Under the pieces are notes generated by a model. The model was given only the letters and a program-made list of their open reading frames with translations. It was not told the DNA's origin and did not search any database. A program made the translations under genes and the position numbers. This document shows, piece after piece, positions 42,185 to 50,857 of a stretch of 64,000 nucleotides of DNA. The stretch spans positions 1,054,001 through 1,118,000 of the forward strand of contig NZ_CP107785.1 of NCBI RefSeq assembly GCF_036345915.1, written 5' to 3'. This DNA is from Nocardia sp. NBC_00565. Lineage in GTDB: Bacteria > Actinomycetota > Actinomycetes > Mycobacteriales > Mycobacteriaceae. How positions within the stretch are numbered: the stretch's first letter is position 1; each line of letters begins with the position of its first letter.

Positions 42185-43405
42185 CTAATCCTCAACGCGC
42201 ACTGTGTAGCCCGAGTTCTTCAGCGCGGTGAGCACATCGTCGCGGTGTGTCGGACCCCGAGTCTCCAGGGTGAGCGATACTTCGACCTCATCCACCGCGA
42301 GCCGGCCGCCGGTCCGCGAGTGCACCACATCGACGACGCTCGCACCGGTCTCGCCGACCACCGCGAGCAACCCGCTCAGCGCACCCGGCCGGTCCGAAAT
42401 CGTCACGCGCACAGCCAGATAGCGGCCGGCGGCACCCAGGCCGTGGCCGATGATCCTGGTCAGCATCATCGGGTCGATATTGCCGCCGGACAGGATCGCG
42501 CATACCGGACCCTGGAGGCCGAGTTCCTCGGGCGCGCAACTCATCAGGGCCGCCACGGCCGCCGCACCCGCGGGTTCGACGATCAGTTTCGCACGCTCCA
42601 GACACAGCAGCAGCGCCTTGGACAGCGCGTCCTCGCCGACGGTCAACATTGTCGGCACATGCGCCGCGACATGCGCGAACGGCACCTCTCCCGGCAGTCC
42701 CACCGCGATGCCGTCGGCCATCGTCGACATCCGCGCGACCCGCACCGGCTTGCCCGCCGCCAGCGAATCCGGCCACGCGGCCGCCGCTGCCGCCTGCACC
42801 CCGATCACGCGCACCCGCGGGGCCACGTGATGCAGCGCGATGGCGACCCCGGCCAGTAGCCCACCGCCGCCGGTCGGCACGATCACCGTCCCGACCTCCG
42901 GCATCTGCTCGATGATCTCCAACGCCACCGTCGCCTGCCCGGCCACGATATCGGCGTGGTCGAACGGATGGATCAAGGTCGCACCGGTCTGCTCAGCGAA
43001 TTCTGTTGCCGCGTCCAGCGAGTCGTCGATGGTTTCACCCACCTGCCGCACCTCGGCCCCATAAGCCTTGGTGGCCACCAGCTTCGGCAGCGACGCACCC
43101 ACCGGCATGAACACCGTCGACCGAATCCCCAATGACGCCGCGGCCCACGCAACCCCCTGTGCGTGATTGCCCGCACTTGCCGCGACCACGCCGCGCGCCC
43201 GGTCCCGCGCCGAAAGATTCGCGATCCGGAAATACGCTCCCCGCGGCTTGAACGATCCGGTGCGCTGCAAGTTCTCACACTTGAGCCGAACCTCGGTCCC
43301 GGCCCGCTCGGACAACACCCGTGACGATACGACCGGCGTCCGCCGAATCACCGGCGCCAATGCCGCCGCGGACGCCTCGATCCGCTCCAGTCCCAGCAAC
43401 TCCAT
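42185..43405 (-). CDS. ilvA: threonine dehydratase with C-terminal ACT domain
   Basis: PLP enzyme of 406 residues that makes 2-oxobutanoate from threonine. The cofactor lysine is K53 in RTGSFKPRGA, and the phosphate loop is VPTGGGGLLAGVA. A single ACT domain ends the protein (VRVTISDRPGALSGLLAVVGETGASVVDVVHSR). This short form with one ACT domain is the common actinobacterial type and differs from the 510-residue isoleucine-regulated enterobacterial IlvA. Longer in-frame readings upstream of ATG 43405 are non-coding in character. No partner genes. Confidence 0.93.
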   Translation of the reverse strand: MELLGLERIEASAAALAPVIRRTPVVSSRVLSERAGTEVRLKCENLQRTGSFKPRGAYFRIANLSARDRARGVVAASAGNHAQGVAWAAASLGIRSTVFMPVGASLPKLVATKAYGAEVRQVGETIDDSLDAATEFAEQTGATLIHPFDHADIVAGQATVALEIIEQMPEVGTVIVPTGGGGLLAGVAIALHHVAPRVRVIGVQAAAAAAWPDSLAAGKPVRVARMSTMADGIAVGLPGEVPFAHVAAHVPTMLTVGEDALSKALLLCLERAKLIVEPAGAAAVAALMSCAPEELGLQGPVCAILSGGNIDPMMLTRIIGHGLGAAGRYLAVRVTISDRPGALSGLLAVVGETGASVVDVVHSRTGGRLAVDEVEVSLTLETRGPTHRDDVLTALKNSGYTVRVED

Positions 43406-43473
43406 GCGCCCATGCTGCCAGCCCGCACCTCGAATGCGAACCGACAGGTCGAAATCATCCGATGATTGCGTTG

Positions 43474-44643
43474 TCAGCCTTCCTTCGCCAGATTGTGGGC
43501 GATGGTTCCGAGACGGGCCAAGCGGGCGTCGCCCAGCGGCGTGAGTTTCCCACCGAGTCGATTGGTGACGAAGGCGAGCGACATCCCGGTCGCCGGATCG
43601 GCGAACGCGCCCGAGCCGCCAAGGCCGAAATGGCCGAAGGCGGAGACAGGTTCGGCCTTGGATGGCTTCATCGGGACGCCGTGATAGCCCAGCGCCCAGG
43701 GGATACGGAAAGCCAGAACGTAGTCGGGGGTGAAGACCTGGCGCTGGGCGATCCGCCCGACCGTTTCCGGACGCAGCAGCTGGAAGTCCCCGAGTCGACC
43801 TTCGGTGGCGAGGGCGCTGTACATCCGGGCCAGCGCGCGAGCGGAGAAGACGCCGTTCACACCTGGTATGACCGAATCGTGCAGTCGCGGATCGGCGACC
43901 ATATCGGCGAAACCGCGGGGCGTGGTTTCGACAGCGGCCGCGAACCGGGTTTTCTCCATCAGCCGCGCACCATTCTCCCAACTCATTCCGGCGACGGTCA
44001 GGCGCGGGAAGTTGGTGGCGATACGAGCGCGCTCACTATCCGGCACCCGGAACCAGAGTTCTTCCGCGGCAAGCGGTTTAGCGATCTCCGTGCGCAGGAC
44101 CTCGGTGAAGTCCGCGCCGGTGACGCGGCGGATCAGCTCGGCGACCAAGTGCCCGAAGGAGATTCCGTGATATCCGCTGGTGTGCCGGTGCCGCGGGTCG
44201 GGCGGGCAGGCCGCGAGCGCGGCGGTGACTTCGGCATCGTCGAAGAAGCGTTCCACCGGGCCGGGCAGCAGTTCGCGCAGCCGATGCAGGCCCGCCCGGT
44301 GCGTCAGCATCTCCCGGACCGTGATGCGTTCCTTGCCCGCGGCGGCGAATTCGGGCCAGTAGGTCGCGACCGGCTCGTCGTAGTCGAAGAGTCCGCGTTC
44401 GGCCAGCCGGTGGGCCAGGGTCGAGACCACGCCCTTGCCAGTGGAGTAGGCCATCGCCACGGTGTCGGCGGCCCACGGCACGCCGGGGTGCGCGAATCCC
44501 GCCCACACATCCACCACCGGCTCGCCGTGCTGGTAGACCACGAGCGCACCGCCGCCATCGGCGGGGCGCCGGAAGAGCCTGTCGAATTCGGCGACCAGGC
44601 GCACATAGCGACGATCCACCGACTGCGTTGCCGTAAGTGTCAT
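43474..44643 (-). CDS. serine hydrolase, class C beta-lactamase/esterase-like
   Basis: A 389-residue serine hydrolase of the beta-lactamase-related (EstB-like) family. The nucleophile motif SxxK is S67-T-G-K70 in AYSTGKGV, the tyrosine motif is SGYHGISFGHLVAE, and a FGHFGLGGSGAFADPATGMSLAFVTNRLG block closes the site. There is no signal peptide, so a cytoplasmic esterase or lipase is more likely than a lactamase. ATG 44643 has AGAGGG 8 bases upstream. It is divergent from the GntR regulator. Confidence 0.9.
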   Translation of the reverse strand: MTLTATQSVDRRYVRLVAEFDRLFRRPADGGGALVVYQHGEPVVDVWAGFAHPGVPWAADTVAMAYSTGKGVVSTLAHRLAERGLFDYDEPVATYWPEFAAAGKERITVREMLTHRAGLHRLRELLPGPVERFFDDAEVTAALAACPPDPRHRHTSGYHGISFGHLVAELIRRVTGADFTEVLRTEIAKPLAAEELWFRVPDSERARIATNFPRLTVAGMSWENGARLMEKTRFAAAVETTPRGFADMVADPRLHDSVIPGVNGVFSARALARMYSALATEGRLGDFQLLRPETVGRIAQRQVFTPDYVLAFRIPWALGYHGVPMKPSKAEPVSAFGHFGLGGSGAFADPATGMSLAFVTNRLGGKLTPLGDARLARLGTIAHNLAKEG

Positions 44644-44796
44644 CGGAATACCCTCTGTCGTTCGACCGACCAACAGCATGGCACGGTGGTCCCCAACCCG
44701 AGTCGAGCCCACCATGCGACCGGTCGGTTCGGTGAACTTTTCCTGGTCGTCACATCCGTGACCGAGATCGCAACACAGCTCGCATAGCGTGTGCGC

Positions 44797-45519
44797 ATGC
44801 CCCCGAGACGACGATCGGCGCTGCTAGCGAGGCTGGTTGTCGACGAACCAGGCCGACCGCAAGTGATCCTCGGTGAACTCCGCCGGGTGATTCTGGACGG
44901 GGCCGTACCCCCGTGCACTCTGATTCCGCTGCGCGAGGTGGCCGAATTGTTCGGCGTCAGCCACATCCCGGTGCGCGAGGCGCTCAAGACGCTGATCGGA
45001 GAGGGGCTGGTCACGCATCGGCCGCATGGCGGGTACGCGGTGGCCCAGCTGACCTCCAATGAGCTGCGCGAAATGTACATCGTGCGGGAAACCCTCGAAA
45101 CCGCCTCGTTGGTCGCGGCGGCCCGAAATGCCTCCGATGCCGAGCGCGCCCAGCTACTCGAGGTGAATTCGCTATTGGAACAGGCGATTCGAGACGATGA
45201 TCCGGTCGCCTACCACCGGCAGTCGCGCCACTTCCACGTGGCGCTGACCAAGCCGTCGCGCATGTTCCGACTGCTGCACATGCTCGAGTCGGCGTGGAAT
45301 GTCACCGAGCCGGTGCAGTCGATGGTGCATATCGGCCGCGCCGATCGAGTGCGCCTGCATACCGATCACGCGCTGATGCTCGATGCGTTCATGGCGCGGG
45401 ACGTGGACCGTCTGCTGCTGGTCGCCGAACGGCATCACCGCAGGTTGGAGACGGTGATCGCGACGCTGCCCACCGATACCGGGCTGCTCGCGCCGGAAGA
45501 TATATCTGCCGCGCAATAG
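44797..45519 (+). CDS. GntR-family regulator with FCD domain
   Basis: A 240-residue regulator. The N-terminal winged helix includes QVILGELRRVILDGAVPPCTLIPLREVAELFGVSHIPVREALKTLIGEGLV; the C-terminal FCD effector domain has REMYIVRETLETASLVAAA and metal-binding histidines (YHRQSRHFHVAL, HTDHALMLDAFMARD). It lies upstream of and in line with the permease/racemase pair, which it probably controls, and is divergent from the serine hydrolase. GTG 44791 is an alternative start; neither has a clear ribosome site. Confidence 0.9.
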   Translation: MPPRRRSALLARLVVDEPGRPQVILGELRRVILDGAVPPCTLIPLREVAELFGVSHIPVREALKTLIGEGLVTHRPHGGYAVAQLTSNELREMYIVRETLETASLVAAARNASDAERAQLLEVNSLLEQAIRDDDPVAYHRQSRHFHVALTKPSRMFRLLHMLESAWNVTEPVQSMVHIGRADRVRLHTDHALMLDAFMARDVDRLLLVAERHHRRLETVIATLPTDTGLLAPEDISAAQ

Positions 45520-45605
45520 TCGGGCAATAACTGCGCAATGGGTGGGCAATGCGCGGTTTCTACGGTCGTTTCGATCACAGTTTCGCCCTCGGATGGGAAA
45601 ACACC

Positions 45606-47090
45606 ATGACCGAAACGCTCACTACACCGGCTCCGCCCGTCAGCGCGCCACCCGCCTATGACCCGCGGCTGACCAACGCGGACTTGGCCCCGCTGCGCAA
45701 GCAGACCTGGGGTTCCTACAACATCTTCGCGTTCTGGATGTCGGACGTGCACAGTGTCGGCGGTTATGTCACCGCGGGCAGTCTGTTCGCACTCGGGCTG
45801 GCCAGCTGGCAGGTGCTCGCGGCGCTGCTGATCGGGATCACGATCGTCTACTTCTTCTGCAATCTGGTCGCCAAGCCGAGTCAGGTGACCGGTGTGCCGT
45901 ATCCGGTCATGTGCCGCAGTGTGTTCGGCGTGCTCGGCGCGAATATCCCGGCCATCATCCGCGGTTTGATCGCCGTCGCCTGGTACGGCATTCAGACCTT
46001 CCTCGCCTCGGCGGCGCTGGATGTCGTACTGGTGAAACTGTTTCCGGGATTGGCCCCGTACGCGGTCGTCGACGACTATGGGTTCCTCGGTCTTTCGCTG
46101 CTCGGGTGGGGTAGCTACCTGCTGCTGTGGGTGGTGCAGGCCTGCGTGTTCTGGCGCGGTATGGAATCGATCCGCAAGTTCATCGACTTCTGCGGTCCCG
46201 CTGTGTATGTCGTGATGTTCCTGCTGTGCGGTTACCTGATCGCCAAGGCGGGCTGGAGTGCCATCGACCTGAAGCTGGGTGCGGTGAAGTACTCCGGTTG
46301 GGCCTCGGTGCCGGTCATGCTCGGCGCGATCGCGCTGGTGGTCTCCTATTTCTCCGGTCCGATGCTGAACTTCGGCGACTTCTCCCGCTACGGAAAGAGT
46401 TTCGCCGCGGTCCGGCGTGGCAACCTGCTCGGGCTGCCGGTCAATTTCCTGCTGTTCTCGTTGCTGGTCGTGATCACCGCATCGCTGACGGTCCCGGTCT
46501 ACGGTGAGCTGATCACCGATCCCGTGGCGACCGTGGCACGTATCGACAGCACCTTCGCGATCGTGTTGGGCGCGTTGACCTTCACCGTCGCCACCATCGG
46601 CATCAATATCGTGGCCAATTTCATCTCCCCGGCGTTCGATTTCTCGCACGTCAGCCCGCAGAAGATCAGCTGGCGCGCGGGCGGCATGATCGCCGCGGTC
46701 GGCTCGATCCTGATCACGCCGTGGAATCTGTACAACAATCCCGAGGTCATCCACTACACGCTCGAGGTGCTCGGGGCCTTCATCGGCCCGCTGTTCGGTG
46801 TGCTCATCGCGGACTACTACCTGGTGCGCAAGCAGCGGGTCATCGTCGACGATCTGTTCACCATGTCGGAGACCGGAACCTACTGGTACCGCAACGGTTA
46901 TAACCCGGCTGCGATCGCCGCCACCGCCGTCGGCGCGATCATCGCGGTGATCCCGGTGCTCGCCAAGGATGTCACCGGCATGTACACCACCGCGCAGTAC
47001 AGCTGGTTCATCGGCTGTGGCCTCGGTTTCCTCGCTTACTACGTGCTGGCCACCCGAACCAGGTTGGCAGTGCGGGGAGTTAGCGCCTGA
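45606..47090 (+). CDS. NCS1-family nucleobase/hydantoin/allantoin permease
   Basis: A 494-residue membrane symporter with 12 helices. The NCS1 N-terminal signature is seen in NADLAPLRKQTWGSYNIFAFWMSDVHSVGGYV, with GVPYPVMCRSVFGVLGANIPAIIRGLIAVAWYGIQTFLA after it. Family members carry hydantoins, allantoin, uracil, cytosine or thiamine precursors. A possible in-frame start at 45549 is less likely. The stop shares one base with the racemase ATG (TGATG). Together with the racemase it suggests uptake of a chiral cyclic ureide. Confidence 0.93.
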   Translation: MTETLTTPAPPVSAPPAYDPRLTNADLAPLRKQTWGSYNIFAFWMSDVHSVGGYVTAGSLFALGLASWQVLAALLIGITIVYFFCNLVAKPSQVTGVPYPVMCRSVFGVLGANIPAIIRGLIAVAWYGIQTFLASAALDVVLVKLFPGLAPYAVVDDYGFLGLSLLGWGSYLLLWVVQACVFWRGMESIRKFIDFCGPAVYVVMFLLCGYLIAKAGWSAIDLKLGAVKYSGWASVPVMLGAIALVVSYFSGPMLNFGDFSRYGKSFAAVRRGNLLGLPVNFLLFSLLVVITASLTVPVYGELITDPVATVARIDSTFAIVLGALTFTVATIGINIVANFISPAFDFSHVSPQKISWRAGGMIAAVGSILITPWNLYNNPEVIHYTLEVLGAFIGPLFGVLIADYYLVRKQRVIVDDLFTMSETGTYWYRNGYNPAAIAATAVGAIIAVIPVLAKDVTGMYTTAQYSWFIGCGLGFLAYYVLATRTRLAVRGVSA

Positions 47091-47824
47091 TGCGCATCCG
47101 GGTCGTCAACCCGAACACCACGCGGGTGATGACCGACACGATCGAGCAGTGTGCCCGGGCCGTCACGGGCCAGGGCACACTGCTCGACGCGGTCACCGCG
47201 GAGATGGGTCCGGCCTCGATCGAGAGCCACTATGACGAAGCCCTCAGCGTTCCAGGCATTCTCGCCGCGATTCAGCGTGGTGAACGGGAAGGCGTCGACG
47301 GCTACGTGATCGCCTGCTTCGGTGATCCGGGTCTGGACGCGGCTCGAGAACTGGCCGGCGGCCCGGTGATCGGTATCGCGGAGGCGGCGATGCACACGGC
47401 CAGCCACCTCGGCCGCGGCTTCAGTGTCGTCACCACATTGAGCCGCACCATCGGCCGCGCCGAGGATCTGGTGGAGCGCTATGGCATGCGACGTTTCAGT
47501 CGCGGCATCCACGCCTGTGAAATTCCGGTGCTCGCCCTGGACACCGATCCGGCGGCCCGCAAGATCGTCACCGAAGCCTGCCGCGACGCCGTCGACACCG
47601 ACGGATCCGATGCCATCGTGCTCGGCTGCGCGGGCATGGCCGACCTGTGCGAGCACATTCGCGAGGAGATCGGCGTACCGGTCATCGACGGTGTCGCCGC
47701 GGCCACGCTGACCGTACAGTCGCTGATCACGCTCGGCCTGCGCAAGTCGGGGAGGGCAGAGTTCGCCCCACCACCACCGAAGCCCTACTCGGGACTTCTG
47801 CGATCCTTCGGCGCGAATCGTTGA
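47090..47824 (+). CDS. Asp/Glu/hydantoin racemase family protein
   Basis: A 244-residue racemase with the two catalytic cysteines of the family, C76 in VIACFGDPGLDAARE and C180 in IVLGCAGMADL. The N-terminal RVVNPNTT motif is typical of hydantoin and allantoin racemases (HyuA/HpxA-like). It is translationally coupled to the NCS1 permease, so its substrate is probably what the permease imports. No hydantoinase or allantoinase lies in the window; the downstream enzyme must be elsewhere. Confidence 0.88.
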   Translation: MRIRVVNPNTTRVMTDTIEQCARAVTGQGTLLDAVTAEMGPASIESHYDEALSVPGILAAIQRGEREGVDGYVIACFGDPGLDAARELAGGPVIGIAEAAMHTASHLGRGFSVVTTLSRTIGRAEDLVERYGMRRFSRGIHACEIPVLALDTDPAARKIVTEACRDAVDTDGSDAIVLGCAGMADLCEHIREEIGVPVIDGVAAATLTVQSLITLGLRKSGRAEFAPPPPKPYSGLLRSFGANR

Positions 47825-47852
47825 GCGGGGGAGGGGATTCGCCGCGTAGAAG

Positions 47853-48203
47853 TCAGGCGGCGACGGCGGCGGTCAGCGTCTCGAGGGCGGCATCCGGGTC
47901 GTCGACATCGACGACGAGGCGGGTGAAGCCCGGGCCTACCAGGTCGATGAGGATGGCCTGACCGTCGAACCTGGTGTCCCAGAATTCTTTTCGGCGTCGA
48001 CCTCGGTAGGTACCCGCCGCGATCACGCCGGGAAAGAAGGTGCCGGGGGCGCGGACCCACGGCGGGCGCAGATCGACCGGGGCCGGGGTGACCTCCTTGA
48101 TATCCGCCAGGTCGAAGGTCACGTGCTCGCGCAGGGCCAGCAGCCGGTGCCCGCCGAGTACGTGAACCGTCACTCTGTCGTCCGTGACTTCGACTTCGAC
48201 CAT
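47853..48203 (-). CDS. conserved small protein with PH-like fold, unknown function
   Basis: A 116-residue soluble protein rich in strands: VEVTDDRVTVHVLGGHRLLALREHVTFDLADIKEV, then PGTFFPGVIAAGTYRGRRRKEFWDTRFDGQAILIDL, ending in a helix (DPDAALETLTAAVAA). This order, with a G-T-Y/F loop followed by W-D and a final helix, resembles bacterial PH-like domains of uncharacterised proteins. A GAGGTG site precedes ATG 48203. No partner gene is apparent. Confidence 0.75.
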   Translation of the reverse strand: MVEVEVTDDRVTVHVLGGHRLLALREHVTFDLADIKEVTPAPVDLRPPWVRAPGTFFPGVIAAGTYRGRRRKEFWDTRFDGQAILIDLVGPGFTRLVVDVDDPDAALETLTAAVAA

Positions 48204-48411
48204 CGTGCACCTCGCTAGTTCCGTGAACTCGTCCTCGCTCCAGGATCCGAGTCGCTCCTGTTCGCACCCTGTGCCGTTCCTGTGAGTTCTCGAAGGTTTC
48301 TCGGTCGCCCGTCGTCGAGCGGCGGGGCGTGAAAGGGCGGTGAAACCCCCGTGAGATTTCCCGAATCGACACTCTGATGCGTATTCACTCAGATCATTCG
48401 GGAGGAAGCAG

Positions 48412-48966
48412 ATGAAGGTTACAACTCTGTTGGCGGTACGAGCAGCCGTCTTGGCCTTGACCGGATCGGCGATCGCCGGCGTGTTCGGCGCGGCCGGTTC
48501 CGCGCACGCCGAATTCGGTTACTGGTTGTTGTACAACCGAGGGACGGGCATGTGCGCGACCACCCAGGACGATCCAGCGAACGGAATCACCGGCACCGCC
48601 CGATTCGCGCCCTGCGACGCCAACGATCGTCGTCAGTGGTTCTTGCGCGCCACCACTGGTCCGGACACGATCGCGTTCAGCACCTACGAGGTGAATTCGA
48701 GGGGCCAGCACCGATGCATCCAAAATGCCGAGGGCGGTTGGGGTTTGGCCTTTCTCGCCGTCTGTGACAACAACAACTATCGGCAGTCCTTCAACGTCGA
48801 ATTCGTCGTCCGCCCGGATGGCACCGGCAGCGAAATCTACCGCGCCAACCTCGATAACCGCCGCCTCAGCGTCCCCTACGCCGCAGGCACGTCCTACGTC
48901 ACCATCCGCAACGACTTCCCGAATGAAGACCCGCGGACCCAATGGGACCGACTCGCCACCAACTGA
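48412..48966 (+). CDS. secreted ricin-like (beta-trefoil) protein, unknown function
   Basis: A 184-residue exported protein. The signal peptide runs to the AxA site at residues 31-33 (SAHA) and the mature chain begins EFGYWLLYN. It has four cysteines (in GMCATT, FAPCDAND, HRCIQNA and AVCDNNN), suiting two disulfides, and QW motifs (RRQWFL, RTQWDRL) spaced as in ricin-type carbohydrate-binding folds. GGGAGGAAGCAG is an excellent ribosome site. It is monocistronic. Sugar binding is inferred from the fold only. Confidence 0.75.
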   Translation: MKVTTLLAVRAAVLALTGSAIAGVFGAAGSAHAEFGYWLLYNRGTGMCATTQDDPANGITGTARFAPCDANDRRQWFLRATTGPDTIAFSTYEVNSRGQHRCIQNAEGGWGLAFLAVCDNNNYRQSFNVEFVVRPDGTGSEIYRANLDNRRLSVPYAAGTSYVTIRNDFPNEDPRTQWDRLATN

Positions 48967-49273
48967 CACCACAGCTCGGGCGTCCGCTCCCGGCGAGATG
49001 TGAGGCATTCGGACCGAGCCGCACACTTGGTCGCCCGCACTTGACTTGCCGAAACGTAGATATGCGCATCAAGGCATGAGAGTGGCCGGTGACCATGACC
49101 CAGCCCACCGTCGGCCCACTGGAGGTCATCGACGGACTGGGTCGTGGTCACCATGCGCGGATCAGCGCCGACTACGAGATGATGACGCCGGAGATGGTCG
49201 GCCACTGCTTCGGCCTGGTCTGCGCACCGGCATCGGACGGGTCAGCGGTACGACCTTCCAATGACCGCGGCGC
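48967..49273. other. intergenic stretch without a supported gene
   Basis: Some coding-like frames occur, for example a rightward frame from 49089 containing VGPLEVIDGLGRGHHARI that then loses its character, but none has a convincing family, start and ribosome site. It may hold the decayed end of a gene. It contains the 3' end of the leftward terpene operon, and I see no clear terminator hairpin. Confidence 0.4.
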
Positions 49274-49852
49274 TCAGCTGACCCGGGCCCCCTCGTCGGC
49301 GATATCGAGCACACCCAGCAGCCACGGGGTGTAGCTGCCGGGATCGTCGGCGATGGCGTCGCGTAGCGCGTCGGGCTGGATCCACGCATGGTCGGCCACT
49401 TCGGCGGGATCGGGGCGCGGTGCCGCGGTCCGCAAGAACTCGGCATTGAGCCGCCCGATGAGCACGTGATCCCATTCGTGTTCCACCCGGCCGGTCGAGG
49501 AGTCCTCCGCGTGGTACCGATAGATACCCACCTCGGTGAGCGCGGTGGCCAACCCCATCTCCTCGGCCAGCCGGACCGCCGCGGCCGCCACCACCGGCTC
49601 GCCCGGTGCCGGATGGCCACAGCAGGTGTTGGCCCACAGCAGCGGAAACCGCGTCTTCACTGCGGCGCGCTGCTGCAACAGCACCCGCCCGGCCTCGTCG
49701 AACAGCAGCACCGAGAACGCGCGGTGCAGCAGCCCTGGCGCGGTATGAGCCTGCGCCACCGGGCACGCGCCGACCGGCTGTCCGGCCTCGTCGACGAGTT
49801 CAACGGGTAGGGCTTCGCGGTCGGTGATCGGCTCGGCCAGGGTTTCTGTCAC
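49274..49852 (-). CDS. idi: isopentenyl-diphosphate delta-isomerase, type I
   Basis: A 192-residue Nudix-fold enzyme that converts IPP to DMAPP. The catalytic cysteine is C78 in WANTCCGHP, the metal-binding acidic pair lies in VEHEWDHV (E124, E126), and the Nudix helix region is AAVRLAEEMGLA. GTG 49852 overlaps the stop of the coupling mini-ORF (GTGA) with GGCGGAG just upstream. As the last gene of the encapsulin/cyclase/methyltransferase operon it would raise DMAPP, and so GPP supply, for 2-methyl-GPP formation. Confidence 0.93.
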   Translation of the reverse strand: MTETLAEPITDREALPVELVDEAGQPVGACPVAQAHTAPGLLHRAFSVLLFDEAGRVLLQQRAAVKTRFPLLWANTCCGHPAPGEPVVAAAAVRLAEEMGLATALTEVGIYRYHAEDSSTGRVEHEWDHVLIGRLNAEFLRTAAPRPDPAEVADHAWIQPDALRDAIADDPGSYTPWLLGVLDIADEGARVS

Positions 49853-49929
49853 AGCTCCGCCTCGCTGGCACTCGGCTGCGCTGCGACAGACTGTGCTGTG
49901 TCCATGGTTCCTCCGCTGCGCTCCGTCAC
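49849..49929 (-). repeat. MIRU-like coupling repeat with 26-codon mini-ORF between methyltransferase and idi
   Basis: The GTG overlaps the methyltransferase stop (GTGA) and the TGA overlaps the idi GTG (GTGA). The mini-ORF begins VTERSGG and ends QPSASEAEL, sharing the P-S-x-S-E-A end with the elements at 11165 and 27967. It also holds an internal ATG at 49905. Its 3' GCGAGGCGGAG provides the idi ribosome site. Confidence 0.7.
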
Positions 49930-50798
49930 TTGCCCACCTTATCGGCGGCAATCAGCAGGTACTGGAAGCTGCCCTCCTTGTAGGCGGTCAGGAACGGCTT
50001 CTCCACACCGGTCGCGAGCTCGGATTCGGTGCGCAGTTCCCAGTAGGGGATGGTCGCGGCGGTCAGGTCGACCACATCGATCGGCACCAGATTGTGTTCG
50101 GCCATGGCCCGGAAGTACTCGCTGCGTGGATGGATCATGCACCCGTAGTGGGCGTCGATCCAGCTGACCGAGGACGAACGCCCGCCGGTGACATCGTTGG
50201 AGCAGCCGGTGATGCAAACATAGCGCCCGCCCGGTTCGAGCAACCGGGAGAACTCGTCGAACAGATCGGACAGATCCACGTACATGGTGGTTTCGTTGGT
50301 CCAGAGGCCGCGCACGGATCCGGTGTCGAAGCCGGTGTCGAGCATATTCCGGAAGTGGAAGCGCACCTTGTCCGCGACGCCGCGGTGCGCGGCCTGATCA
50401 TTGGCGAAGCCGACCTGATATTCGGAGATGGTGACGCCGTCGACTTGGCATCCGAACCGCTGATTGGCCATGAAACTGGTGCCGCCGCGACCGGATCCGC
50501 CGTCCAGCAGTCGATCACCGGGCCGGATGTCGCCCAGGTGGTCGAGCAGCAGCGTGGCCTGCGCGGTCTCCAGCCGGTGTAGTTCTTTGACGATCCGCTC
50601 CTCGCGGGTGTCCGCCGGTCCGGCCAGCGCCGTCGGATCCGGTTCGCCGATGCCGTAGTGGTGGTGGAAGAGGCCGTCGACCTCACCGAGTTTGACATTG
50701 ACCCGGTCGTCGTTCGGGTTGTTGTTCCAGTACTCGGCGACGGACTTCTGGTAGCTGGTGCGCAGGACGGACCCGGTACCGGGATTGAGCATGGTCAT
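49926..50798 (-). CDS. geranyl diphosphate 2-C-methyltransferase
   Basis: A 290-residue SAM-dependent enzyme that methylates GPP at C2, the first committed step of 2-methylisoborneol synthesis. The SAM loop is RLLDGGSGRGGTSFM (96-110). Segments VKLGEVDGLFHHHYGIG, RFHFRNMLDTGF and NETTMYVDL match, from memory, the Streptomyces enzyme very closely (SCO7701 type). The family's C-terminal GSFQYLLIAADKV is intact, so this gene looks functional. Its ATG overlaps a stop that appears to be the original end of the cyclase gene. It is coupled to idi through a mini-ORF. Confidence 0.93.
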   Translation of the reverse strand: MTMLNPGTGSVLRTSYQKSVAEYWNNNPNDDRVNVKLGEVDGLFHHHYGIGEPDPTALAGPADTREERIVKELHRLETAQATLLLDHLGDIRPGDRLLDGGSGRGGTSFMANQRFGCQVDGVTISEYQVGFANDQAAHRGVADKVRFHFRNMLDTGFDTGSVRGLWTNETTMYVDLSDLFDEFSRLLEPGGRYVCITGCSNDVTGGRSSSVSWIDAHYGCMIHPRSEYFRAMAEHNLVPIDVVDLTAATIPYWELRTESELATGVEKPFLTAYKEGSFQYLLIAADKVGK

Positions 50799-50857
50799 GC
50801 CTGATCATCCTCTCGTGTTGCGTTACTACTGATTGCCTTGCGGTACTGGCTAATTCG
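50795..50857 (-). pseudogene. out-of-frame C-terminal remnant of the 2-methylisoborneol synthase
   Basis: Twenty codons in a different frame from the truncated cyclase (with SQYRKAISSNATREDDQA) run past its premature TAG and end in a TGA that overlaps the methyltransferase ATG as ATGA. That is what the native end of an operonic cyclase gene should look like. It is therefore probably the original C-terminal tail, brought next to the N-terminal part by an internal deletion that also shifted the frame. Confidence 0.55.

Noticed and set aside
49089..49140. Leftward DDLQWAD, which looks like the Walker B of LuxR-type ATPases
   Set aside because: The preceding residues are not a hydrophobic strand, no Walker A or sensor motif is in frame, and the frame is short. 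It is a chance match on the strand opposite a weak frame.
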